A model generated the notes under the pieces. The model was given only the letters and a program-made list of their open reading frames with translations. It made no database searches and had not been told where the DNA came from. The translations under genes were made by a program, and so were the position numbers. DNA of 64,000 nucleotides from Lachnospiraceae bacterium NSJ-143 (GTDB lineage: Bacteria > Bacillota > Clostridia > Lachnospirales > Anaerotignaceae): the NCBI GenBank assembly GCA_022867625.1, contig JALIFM010000008.1, forward strand, positions 62,001-126,000. Direction: 5' to 3'. Shown one piece after another: positions 34,907 through 43,069 of the stretch (position 1 is its first letter; every line of letters begins with the position of its first letter).

Positions 34907-35526
34907 TCAATCGCCTCGCTTCGTTCTACAATGCCATAAAGCAAAATGTCAAGTGCTTTCTTACATTCTTCCTCATGTGACAGAATATCCATTCCCTGCT
35001 CAATAACAGGTTGATACCTGACATTAATGTAATCCTGAGCCTGTCTAAATATATCCACTACGTATTCCTTTGAAATACCCTGACGGAGTTTAACAGGTTT
35101 GATAATTTCATTCAATATAAAAATATTAAACTTATCAAATTCCGCTTTCTTATACTGAATTAATTCCTTTAAATGATAGGGCGGCATTATAACAGCCTCA
35201 CTGAATAATCTCTGATACTCCGGAAAATCAAAAAAAAATTTCAGACGCAAATTAAAATAAGTATTCAGTTTCTCATGTACAGTTTTGTTTTCAAAATTTA
35301 TACTGGATTTCAGGTACTCGGTTAATCTTTGAAAGCATTCTTCTACGCAAGCCAAATATAACTCATCTTTTGTCTGGAAATAATGATAAATTATCCCTTT
35401 TGATATATCGTCACAACTGCATACATTATTTATGGAACTTAAGCCATAACCCTGTTCTGAAAATTCCTTTAGAGCCCTATCCAGTATCCTGCGTTTAGTT
35501 AGCTGATTTTTTTCCTCACGCTTCAT
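34903..35526 (-). CDS. TetR/AcrR-family transcriptional regulator
   Basis: A 207-residue regulator. The N-terminal helix-turn-helix reads KRRILDRALKEFSEQGYG, then SINNVCSCDDISKGIIYHYFQTKDELYLAC, the classic TetR DNA-binding domain. The C-terminal ligand domain is helical. I chose the ATG at 35526 behind AGAGGTGATT rather than an upstream extension. It heads the operon tetR - MATE - cytidylate-kinase-like gene. A paired palindrome flanks its promoter, so it is very probably autoregulated. Confidence 0.92.
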   Translation of the reverse strand: MKREEKNQLTKRRILDRALKEFSEQGYGLSSINNVCSCDDISKGIIYHYFQTKDELYLACVEECFQRLTEYLKSSINFENKTVHEKLNTYFNLRLKFFFDFPEYQRLFSEAVIMPPYHLKELIQYKKAEFDKFNIFILNEIIKPVKLRQGISKEYVVDIFRQAQDYINVRYQPVIEQGMDILSHEEECKKALDILLYGIVERSEAIE

Positions 35527-35542
35527 ATAATCACCTCTTAAA

Positions 35543-35600
35543 TATTGACCAATCAGTCTATTTTTTATATGATAGCACAAAATAGACTGACAAGTCAATA
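35543..35600. promoter_or_regulatory. Paired TetR operator flanking the tetR promoter
   Basis: Two copies of a 12-base site, GACTGATTGGTC (read on the minus strand) and GACTGACAAGTC, lie in inverted arrangement and form one large imperfect inverted repeat from 35543 to 35600. On the minus strand a -35 TTGACT sits in the upstream copy and a -10 TATCAT lies between them. Binding to both would enclose the promoter. Confidence 0.75.
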
Positions 35601-35836
35601 TTTTTCAGGTTAATAAGCCTATTATTGCTTTATTTAATCACGGGGCAATAGTTTATCATATAATTCAGACAGCTTATAAAAGTTGATTGTCAGCTGACGC
35701 TGAATATTAAAATACTAAAATTTAAGGGGAGTAATTACATTGAACACAGACACAAATAATAAAAGATGCTGGAAATACCAGTCTTAAATAAGAAACACAG
35801 GATTCAGTGATAATTAATATTAAGTAGAAGTGTACA

Positions 35837-36074
35837 ATGACTGAATATACGAAAAACTGCATACCGAAAAAGCCTGACAGAACAGACTTAAATTTGGCTG
35901 ATTTTAATTCAAATTCGTATTTAATTGACAAATATGTTAAGCAAAAATTTTAATGAAATTAAAAACTATGCAGACAGTAAAATGTCTTAAACAAAGGACT
36001 TGGCGGTTAATACCTTAAGCAATCCTAATCTGATTATAGGTGGAGGTTTACACCAAACACTTTCGCAGGAATAA
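35837..36074 (+). pseudogene. Decayed small plus-strand gene of unknown family
   Basis: From the ATG at 35837 the frame encodes CIPKKPDRTDLNLADFNSN and YLIDKYVKQ, then hits a stop at 35951. The adjacent frame carries on with NFNEIKNYADSKMS, an internal TAA, and LAVNTLSNPNLIIGGG to a stop at 36074. One extra A in the A-run at about 35943 explains the shift. The composition looks coding but at least one frameshift and one nonsense codon break it. A short upstream stretch at 35740-35787 behind AAGGGGAG may be related. I do not recognise the family. Confidence 0.4.
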
Positions 36075-36087
36075 CCGCACAATCGTT

Positions 36088-36801
36088 TCAGCACATAAAA
36101 GGCGTACCTGGATTCTGTATAAATTGTTTTATTGCAAAGCTGTCAGGCAAATGCATCATATGATGACGTGTCAAAGGCAGCAATACTAGTCCAGCTACGG
36201 TATGCCTTCCCCAAAAATTAAGAAGCCAAATTGAATCTTTCACCTCCAGCAGTCCACCTTCACTTACCAATCTTGCTAAAGATTCGGCACTTGGCTTACG
36301 TTTCATATCGCCAAGTGTTAGAGATTTTACTATTTTTCGTGTTTGGCGGCCTACAGTATTGCGATAATTTATAAGCTCCCGCTTGTTTATCTGTTTGCTG
36401 AAGTCTATAATCTGTCCGTCAGACATCGCATTTCCGGTATCTTTAATATCTACCTGCATTTTTTCCAGCCATTCATCATTTAGAATTTGAGATTGTTCTG
36501 CTATAAGCAGATTTCCAACTAAATCTTCAATCCTTGCTATATGCCACAAGTGCCATGCTATGGTTTCATCTTTTTTTGCAGGCATCACACTAAAATCATT
36601 ATCTGTCAGCCTATCTAACAGTGAATCACAAAATGTAGGACAGTTGCTGAGTGACACTATGCCTGTATGAGTAATCGCATGAAGCTCAAGTACCAACTCA
36701 ACAGCTGGCCCAAATGTTTTTGGTGATTTTATCAGTTTGCGTAATTTATCTATTTGGCTATTGTAGTCATTTATAACCTCAAGCACATTACTGACTTCCA
36801 T
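36088..36801 (-). CDS. DinB-superfamily protein
   Basis: A 237-residue helical protein that matches the DinB/YfiT-like four-helix-bundle superfamily. It has a first His in VLELHAITH, then TIAWHLWHIARIEDLVGN with a second metal His, and LPLTRHHMMHLPDS near the end with further His. Such proteins are putative metal-dependent transferases or thiol-linked detoxification enzymes. No ribosome site better than AAAGGAAAT is seen. It stands alone between a decayed gene and the VOC gene, in an accessory region. Confidence 0.75.
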   Translation of the reverse strand: MEVSNVLEVINDYNSQIDKLRKLIKSPKTFGPAVELVLELHAITHTGIVSLSNCPTFCDSLLDRLTDNDFSVMPAKKDETIAWHLWHIARIEDLVGNLLIAEQSQILNDEWLEKMQVDIKDTGNAMSDGQIIDFSKQINKRELINYRNTVGRQTRKIVKSLTLGDMKRKPSAESLARLVSEGGLLEVKDSIWLLNFWGRHTVAGLVLLPLTRHHMMHLPDSFAIKQFIQNPGTPFMC

Positions 36802-36920
36802 AATATATATTTCCTTTCAAAACACATTGTCTGTTAAATGTATCCTTTTGCAACAGAGGCATACTGAGCATAACATTTACAGCACCTTGATTTACATAAA
36901 TCACCAGTTCGCATCAAAAG

Positions 36921-37385
36921 TTAACCGTTCAAAATCGCTTTTAAATCCTCCACTGACACATCCATACGTTTGGCTGTTTCTATCATTGATAATCCAGAAT
37001 CAAGGAAACGTTTTACGACCATTTTCATATTTTCGCCAACCTCAATAACGTGTCCATCCAAATCGTAAAAACGAACAGAACGCTGGCCCCAGCCTGCTTC
37101 TTTAACCCCATCTCCTATATATCTGATGTCATTTCGCTTTTCCAATTTGGAGATAAATTTATCAAATTCTTCTTCCTCGAAGTATAATTCCATATTATTT
37201 GGCTTTTCCAATATGCTTTCCTTTGGAATACCTAAAAGCCAATCAAATTCCTGCTGCAAAGATAATTCGCCAAATGAAACATTTATGCCATAGTCCTGAA
37301 ATACCTCAAGTCCAAATAAATCCTGATAAAAATTTTTTGACCGTTTTATATCTTTTACAGCTATACATACACCTTCATATTTCAT
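36921..37385 (-). CDS. VOC-family (glyoxalase-like) protein with helix-turn-helix-like tail
   Basis: A 154-residue protein. Residues 1-115 form a single VOC domain (CIAVKDIKRSKNFYQDLFGLEVFQ ending in YDLDGHVIEVGE). The last 37 residues (RFLDSGLSMIETAKRMDVS then VEDLKAIL) read as a small helix-turn-helix, which suggests a DNA-binding or dimerising tail. The ATG at 37385 follows GGGAGGAAATCTA. It may be an enzyme or a resistance or regulatory protein; the substrate is unknown. Confidence 0.8.
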   Translation of the reverse strand: MKYEGVCIAVKDIKRSKNFYQDLFGLEVFQDYGINVSFGELSLQQEFDWLLGIPKESILEKPNNMELYFEEEEFDKFISKLEKRNDIRYIGDGVKEAGWGQRSVRFYDLDGHVIEVGENMKMVVKRFLDSGLSMIETAKRMDVSVEDLKAILNG

Positions 37386-38106
37386 TAGATTTCCTCCCTC
37401 TGTTAGACCATAATTTTTTGACAGCTCCATTGTACCATAAACAATTTTGCTTTGTCACTTGATTTAAGAACCTTGCAGTGTCAGTCTTTTTAAGTACTAT
37501 ATCAATTAAACCGTATGACACCTCGATAACTTACAAACTCAAACCAGAATGAATTCTGAGAATAAAATGAAAATACGGATGTGAATATAACTCGCATAAA
37601 ATTTTATTGCCTATTTGCTTAGAAGCAGTAATTGCTGAACAAAAGAAAACCTTATACAGCTTGAAAACAGAAAAAATGAGCTATTGGTTAAAAAGAAAAC
37701 CAAAAAGATAAAATAACTGTATTACTTAATTGTCGAAAGCAAATACTCAATTGATGAATAAAAGAATTGATGCTATTTACCAAAAAGTAAAGTAATCAAA
37801 ACGGCCTTCATTTAAATGTGTTTTTTGATGAATCAAATTTATTATTATGCATTCTGTACTTTTAGCCTTTTATCAATATTTTTTCTAGTATGGTTTTGCT
37901 TACAGCAAAGAAACGCCGGTACGTGTTTCTCTATTTAATTTTTTTCTGTTAGTTTGCTTGACTTCATAACCGGCTTTGTATCCTGCCTCAAATCTTGAAG
38001 ATAACTCTTTGTTATTACCTTCATGAGCATAACAAAAACTTTATATGGTATATATTTACCATTAAATCATACTTTTAAATAATTTATATAATATAAAAAC
38101 ATATAA
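37386..38106. other. Gene-poor stretch with gene remnants
   Basis: About 720 bases without an intact gene. On the plus strand near 37630-37800 a stop-broken frame reads like the Lys/Glu-rich coiled coil at the end of large serine recombinases (ENLIQLENRKNELL, then a few stops); this is a weak call. On the minus strand 37900-38040 stays open for about 46 codons (HEGNNKELSSRFEAGYKAGY) with no start codon. Both look like remains of lost accessory DNA. Confidence 0.3.
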
Positions 38107-38135
38107 AAGGCTGTGAGTATGTTTATCACAGCCTT
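38107..38135. terminator. Hairpin terminator downstream of the lipoprotein gene
   Basis: The perfect stem AAGGCTGTGA/TCACAGCCTT has a 9-base loop and flanking A/T tracts. It lies 100 bases past the end of the minus-strand lipoprotein gene. Confidence 0.6.
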
Positions 38136-38233
38136 AAATTTATAGATTGATGTTTACTATTCATATTTTTCATGCAGTATTGTTTTTAATATTAGTAAAA
38201 CACATGTTTTATAAAAAAGCTTAAAATTAATAT

Positions 38234-39106
38234 TTACTCCGTAATAAACCTGCATTTAACCAACATAGTTAAGGTCGATTCCTTAAAAACATCTTCAATC
38301 CTGTCATTTTCAGTAATCATCTCGGGATTTTCAACCATTTCAATCAGCTTCTCACTAGCCTCATTTAAATCGTTGTTGCCGTATTTAACTTTAGAAATAC
38401 AGTCAAGTATTATATCCTTATCAGGCTCAATCTTTATGGTTGTACCGTCAAACATTTCCGGATACATATCATAATTATTATATGTTTTTACCCATTTCTC
38501 ATTACCCGGAGTATTGCTTTTCAGATTCAAATATCCTTGACTTGCTTTTGGCGAATTAACCGGTCTCATATTTGACATGTCCCGCGCTGACAAAAACCAG
38601 CCATAGTTATTTCTGTTCTGTACAATTAATATTTCACCTTTTCCGCTGATTTCGTCTACAGCTTCTTTTGTTCCGTCGTCATGTATTTTTGTGCTGCTGT
38701 TGATTTCAATAAATGTATCTTTTCCCAGGTACTCTCCGTTGCTATATACATCTACCCATATTTCAAGCCTTTTAGCAGGTATGTCTGTTTCATAGCTGAA
38801 TATATATGTTTCATATGACGACGCATTTAACCAGTTTTTGATATACCATTGTTCTGTATCATACGGTTTAAGGACTATTTCATTTTTTAACTCTGGGAGT
38901 TCAACCAGCACTTCCGGAGCATTAAACCTGTTAGATGTATCAGTATATATTATGCTACTGTCAATAAGGGCTGTATTTTCAGATTCCTGAACAGCTTCAT
39001 TTTTTAATGGCTCAGAACCATCTTTTCCAGCATTTTTTGTATCATCACAGCCTGACAATAAGAAAAATATAGATAAAAAAAGAATAATTAGTATTTTATA
39101 TTTCAT
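38234..39106 (-). CDS. Lipoprotein of unknown function
   Basis: A 290-residue exported lipoprotein: signal peptide with lipobox LSGC (Cys20), then an acidic low-complexity linker to about residue 50. The body has no family I can name. It is rich in Tyr, Trp and Asn, and a segment near residue 165 reads NYGWFLSARDMSN. The start follows GGGAGTGG. It is the last of three neighbouring exported-protein genes on the minus strand (38.2-40.4 kb), but a terminator lies between it and the other two. Confidence 0.7.
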   Translation of the reverse strand: MKYKILIILFLSIFFLLSGCDDTKNAGKDGSEPLKNEAVQESENTALIDSSIIYTDTSNRFNAPEVLVELPELKNEIVLKPYDTEQWYIKNWLNASSYETYIFSYETDIPAKRLEIWVDVYSNGEYLGKDTFIEINSSTKIHDDGTKEAVDEISGKGEILIVQNRNNYGWFLSARDMSNMRPVNSPKASQGYLNLKSNTPGNEKWVKTYNNYDMYPEMFDGTTIKIEPDKDIILDCISKVKYGNNDLNEASEKLIEMVENPEMITENDRIEDVFKESTLTMLVKCRFITE

Positions 39107-39123
39107 ATATTACCACTCCCCAA

Positions 39124-39157
39124 AAAGAGGTTTATATTTTTAATATAAACCTCTTTT
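39124..39157. terminator. Bidirectional terminator
   Basis: The stem AGAGGTTTATAT/ATATAAACCTCT has a short loop, and A/T runs flank it on both sides. It ends the two-gene unit 39172-40371 and would stop plus-strand transcription too. Confidence 0.8.
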
Positions 39158-39171
39158 TTTATATATGCAAA

Positions 39172-39870
39172 TTAATTCAGATTAATTTCACAAATATATG
39201 GTTCTACCGTTGTGATATTCCCTATCCATGTTATACCAGAATTTATTTTATCATAATCATATCCCGTTATATCAAATAAAAAGAAACCATCCGTAAATTG
39301 CATGTTTTCATCAAAATTTAAAGTACTTGAATATACCTCTATTGTTTCTCCTTCTATATTTATTTCAGCTAGATTTGGCAGGCTGCCAATTATAGAAGTG
39401 TCTACAGGAATCTTTAGGAATATATTATCGTTTTCATCTTCATAAATAACACAGCTAGATTTTTCAATTTCGCAAACTGTTTTACTGTCCGCTACAATAG
39501 AAAATAAATATGGAAATTTAATATATAACTTATCATCATGTTTATTACCTTCTAATACAGTGCATTCTAATTTCCCATCTACAACATTAATTTCTTTTTC
39601 CAATATATTAGAAAAATTTTTGTCATCAGATATAATTATATCACCGGCATATTCAACAATATCCTCATTCGTAGATACATTAATCTCTAATACGATATTC
39701 TCATCATTTTTAAACCCTCGTATTTGTACGTCATCCTTAATTTTAATATTGTAATTTATATTACCAATATTAAAATTTGATTCTTTTTTATCATCTTGCA
39801 CTGCATAAGAAATATTCGAAAAAATTAATGTTGATAAAACAATTAAAAGTAAAAATTTAATTGTTTTCAT
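39172..39870 (-). CDS. Exported beta-rich protein of unknown function
   Basis: A 232-residue secreted protein with a signal peptide ending near SYAVQ (about residue 24). The rest is acidic and beta-strand rich (repeated IKIKDDV, LEINVST, IEVYSSTL) with no known motif. The start is the ATG at 39870 behind GGTGGGGG; the ORF 4 codons longer begins inside that site. It lies 21 bases after the next exported protein gene, so both form a small operon. Confidence 0.65.
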   Translation of the reverse strand: MKTIKFLLLIVLSTLIFSNISYAVQDDKKESNFNIGNINYNIKIKDDVQIRGFKNDENIVLEINVSTNEDIVEYAGDIIISDDKNFSNILEKEINVVDGKLECTVLEGNKHDDKLYIKFPYLFSIVADSKTVCEIEKSSCVIYEDENDNIFLKIPVDTSIIGSLPNLAEINIEGETIEVYSSTLNFDENMQFTDGFFLFDITGYDYDKINSGITWIGNITTVEPYICEINLN

Positions 39871-39891
39871 ATTAACCCCCACCCATCTTAA

Positions 39892-40371
39892 TTACATAAC
39901 CGTTTCTTTATAATCAGGTTTACCAGTTTTACCATAATACCATCCAGCTCTATGTCCACAGAAAACAGTTTCATCAGCTGAAGCTTGTATTGTCGTATAA
40001 ACATCTTCAGCTGAGGTTTTATCGTATACCTTATTAAAATTTTTGAGCGTTCTTGATGACTTTCCGGCAGGAGTGTCTATGTCCAAACTGTATTTGTTAT
40101 ATCCTCCATTCCCACCCTGTGCGGTGAACTCAGCAATATTAACATTTCTACCGTCTATATTAGTTACTGTCGCAGTTAAATAATCCAAATCTAATGAGGT
40201 TGTTGTCACACTATTATAATTGACGTATGATGAAACATAAAAGTTTAAATTTAACGCTGAATATTGACATTTTGCAGAACCAAGAAGAACACTAGTACTG
40301 GCAAAAGCACTCATAGGCATTGAAAGTGTCAGAATTGATACTGCTAATAACACAATAGCTTTTTTACGCAT
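39892..40371 (-). CDS. Small exported protein of unknown function
   Basis: A 159-residue secreted protein with a signal peptide cut near AFAST (residue 25). The mature part is rich in Ser, Thr, Tyr and Asn, with two Cys (CQYSALNL near the start and FCGHRAGWYYG near the end) that could form a disulfide. No family is recognised. It heads a two-gene unit with the exported protein at 39172. The 670-base AT-rich region upstream must hold its promoter. Its composition suggests an extracellular or surface protein. Confidence 0.65.
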   Translation of the reverse strand: MRKKAIVLLAVSILTLSMPMSAFASTSVLLGSAKCQYSALNLNFYVSSYVNYNSVTTTSLDLDYLTATVTNIDGRNVNIAEFTAQGGNGGYNKYSLDIDTPAGKSSRTLKNFNKVYDKTSAEDVYTTIQASADETVFCGHRAGWYYGKTGKPDYKETVM

Positions 40372-41041
40372 TTAAATCACCCTTTTCTTAAAAATTCATC
40401 TACTTTGTATAATTTTAGTTTTGAAATCGATCTCATTATATTAAACTCATAATCTTTTAAATTTTTACACCTTTTCAGGATTTTTTTGTAGATATTAAAA
40501 ACAAAAGCACATATTTAGTATTGTATCAAACCTAAGCAATAAATTCATTACAAATCTTTAAACTTAATACCGGACAAAAATTTTTTACATCTCCACAAAT
40601 ATAAGTAATTTATTATTATTTTCTAGTTTATTAAATTTTCTGTAACAAATAAGCATTAATAGTATATAATACCAAAGTTAAAATTAAGTCAATCGAAATT
40701 GCTAGTGTTAAGCTTAAAATTTAACTATAAACGCGTGCGCTGTGAGGCATACACACCATATTGAGCTTTACATGTTTGTCGGTTTAAATATTCATATTAT
40801 AAAAAGCCATTGTAATTTTTTAAAACATTTAAAAGCTTATAATTTTGACAATACAAAAAATGAAGATATTTTACAAGAATTTTAATAAAATGAAAGATAA
40901 AATATTCATTGGCAGATATATCTGTTTGATTTAGTAATTAATTATGTATATAACAAACATTGCAAAGAGCCTGTCAGACTAAAAATTAACTGCAAAAGGG
41001 TTGTTTCATGCAAAAAAGCTTAAACTAAGGAGGATATTAAA
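40372..41041. other. Long AT-rich intergenic region
   Basis: About 670 bases between divergent genes. I see no gene, repeat or RNA fold; A/T tracts dominate and many TATAAT-like words make promoter calls unreliable. Two local words stand out, a GC-rich ACGCGTGCGCTGTGAGGC near 40731 and a clear AAGGAGGATATTAAA ribosome site at the right end for the DUF2000 gene. Confidence 0.4.
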
Positions 41042-41464
41042 ATGGATTTACAAAATGAAAAATGCGTCATGATTATTGATGAACATCTGCCGCTAGGGCT
41101 TATAGCAAACACTGCCGCCATACTGGGAATTACAATAGGCAAAAAAATACCCGATGTAGTTGGCGCTGATGTTACAGATAAGACCGGCTATGAACATTTA
41201 GGCATCATTGAATTTCCCGTACCTATTTTGAAAGGTGATGCTAAAACTATAAAAGCAATCCGAGAGAAACTATATACTCCGGAATTTTCTGAGCTGACTG
41301 TTGTCGATTTTACAGATTTAGCGCAGGGCTGTAATGTCTATGATGAATTTATAGAAAAAATGAGAATTGTATCTGAAACAGAATTAAATTATTTTGGTAT
41401 CGCTGTATGTGGTGCAAAAAAGAAAGTCAATAAACTTACTGGCAGTATGCCTCTGCTTAGATAA
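41042..41464 (+). CDS. DUF2000 family protein
   Basis: A 140-residue protein of the DUF2000 family. It starts KCVMIIDEHLPLGLIANTAAILGITIG, the family's usual opening, then GADVTDKTGYEHLGI and GIAVCGAKKKVNKLTGSMPLLR. The fold is that of a peptidyl-tRNA hydrolase-like alpha/beta protein; function is unknown. The start follows GGAGG. It is a lone plus-strand gene and converges on the hydrogenase operon across a strong terminator. Confidence 0.85.
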   Translation: MDLQNEKCVMIIDEHLPLGLIANTAAILGITIGKKIPDVVGADVTDKTGYEHLGIIEFPVPILKGDAKTIKAIREKLYTPEFSELTVVDFTDLAQGCNVYDEFIEKMRIVSETELNYFGIAVCGAKKKVNKLTGSMPLLR

Positions 41465-41486
41465 AAACACGCGCTGATACAACGAT

Positions 41487-41523
41487 AAAACGGCTGAAAC
41501 CCTCAACTGGGCACAGCCGTTTT
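41487..41523. terminator. Bidirectional rho-independent terminator
   Basis: Perfect arms AAAACGGCTG (41487-41496) and CAGCCGTTTT (41514-41523) are flanked by T-rich DNA on the plus side and A-rich DNA on the other. It separates the convergent DUF2000 and hydrogenase genes. Confidence 0.8.
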
Positions 41524-41540
41524 GTCAGCATAAAACTGAC

Positions 41541-43031
41541 TTAAATACTCTTTTTATCTTTCAGTACTTTATATTTTCTTTCCAAATCCAGGTTTTCAAG
41601 GTCAAATATCCTTGTTGCCTGAACGCTGTTTTCCTCCTTAGAAAGCTTTCCGTATTTGTCAACCTCAGTAAGGTCCTTAGGCCCATGGCTTATTGATGCG
41701 GCCCCGCCTATACAGCCGCACTTGCACGCCATACCCTCTATAAAATTACCCTTAAGCTTTCCAAATGACGCTATTTTTATTGTTTTAACTACTTCGTCAA
41801 GTCCATCGCATTTTACAGGCTGGATATCGGCATTTATTCCCAGATTAATATTTGCCTGCTTAACCGCTTCACTAACTCCGCCGCTTCTGGCAAAAAGTCT
41901 GCCATAATATGAAGCGTTGTCCAGACTTGTCTCGTCACACTTTGTCAAGTCTATTTCCATTGCGTCAAATATAGCTCTTAACTCCTCAAAAGTAATCACA
42001 TAATCAACATCACCCTTGAGGTCTTCCTCATTTATTTCCATTTTCTTGGCTGTACATGGTCCTATAAACACTATTCTCGCATCCGGTTCAAGCTGCCTTA
42101 TAGTACGCGCTATCGCTATCATAGGTGAAACAGTACCCGAAACATGGTCCATAAGCTCAGGATAATTCTTTTCTATGTACTTTACAAATGCAGGGCAGCA
42201 GGATGATGTCATCCACTGTCTTTCTTCTATCGTTTCCGCAAATTCCATGGCCTCGTGGCATGATACAATATCAGCCCCAAGTGCAACCTCTACCGCATGG
42301 AAAAATCCTATCTTTTCTATACCGTTTATTACCTGCTCTATCTTCGCCTCAGTAAACTGACTTGATATGGCAGGAGCAACAATAGCATAAACCTTATACT
42401 TTGTGTTGTTTTCAGATTTTTTTATTAAGTCAAGTATTTCTACAACAAACGATTTGTCTACAATAGCTCCGAATGGACAATTATACACACATGCACCGCA
42501 GTGTGTGCATTTGTCATCATCAATATAAGCCTTTTTATCATCATCAATTATAATAGCTTTTGCGCCGCAGGAACATAGGCACGGCCTAAGTACATCACTT
42601 ATAGCACCAAAAGGGCATACTTCATGGCATTTGCCACATTCAACACACAGCTCCTGATTTATATAAGCTCTGTGATTTACTATTGTTATCGCACCTCTAG
42701 GGCATACCTCATGGCATTTGTGGGCAAGACAGCCCCTACAGGCTTCAGTAACAACAAAACGGTCTACCGGGCACTCATCACACGCCGAACGAATAATTTT
42801 AATCACGTTTTCGCCGTCTTTAAACGGCTCAAGGGCTATTTTAACCCTGTCACCAACAATATGCCTTTCTTTGTATATACAGCATCTTGTCATAGGTTTT
42901 GGCCCTGGAATTATAGTCTCAGCTATATCCTCAATTGCCTCCTGGAGATTTTCACCGGCAAGAAACCTTTTTGCAATTTCTCTGTTTACAAGATATTTTG
43001 TATACTGTACGTTGCTCTCAAATTTTCTCAT
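41541..43031 (-). CDS. Monomeric [FeFe]-hydrogenase with ferredoxin domains (HydA2-like)
   Basis: A 496-residue [FeFe]-hydrogenase. The N-terminal half has several 4Fe-4S motifs (CRGCLAHKCHEVCP, CVECGKCHEVCP, CTHCGACVYNCP). The H-cluster motifs are complete: TSSCCPAFVKY, GPCTAKKME and EGMACKCGCIGG, giving all four cysteine ligands. It should therefore evolve or oxidise H2 with ferredoxin. I favour the ATG at 43031, with AGAGGG 8 bases ahead. It is the last gene of the operon [2Fe-2S] protein - HydS - SpoIIE phosphatase - hydrogenase, which resembles the hydA2-hydS arrangement described in Ruminococcus albus. Confidence 0.9.
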   Translation of the reverse strand: MRKFESNVQYTKYLVNREIAKRFLAGENLQEAIEDIAETIIPGPKPMTRCCIYKERHIVGDRVKIALEPFKDGENVIKIIRSACDECPVDRFVVTEACRGCLAHKCHEVCPRGAITIVNHRAYINQELCVECGKCHEVCPFGAISDVLRPCLCSCGAKAIIIDDDKKAYIDDDKCTHCGACVYNCPFGAIVDKSFVVEILDLIKKSENNTKYKVYAIVAPAISSQFTEAKIEQVINGIEKIGFFHAVEVALGADIVSCHEAMEFAETIEERQWMTSSCCPAFVKYIEKNYPELMDHVSGTVSPMIAIARTIRQLEPDARIVFIGPCTAKKMEINEEDLKGDVDYVITFEELRAIFDAMEIDLTKCDETSLDNASYYGRLFARSGGVSEAVKQANINLGINADIQPVKCDGLDEVVKTIKIASFGKLKGNFIEGMACKCGCIGGAASISHGPKDLTEVDKYGKLSKEENSVQATRIFDLENLDLERKYKVLKDKKSI

Positions 43032-43069
43032 ATATTTATCCCTCTGAAATATCTCTCGTAAAAACACTC

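Noticed and set aside
35722-35931. Minus-strand open frame of 69 codons with a hydrophobic stretch
   Set aside because: It has no ribosome site and overlaps the decayed plus-strand gene, whose reading looks more like coding.
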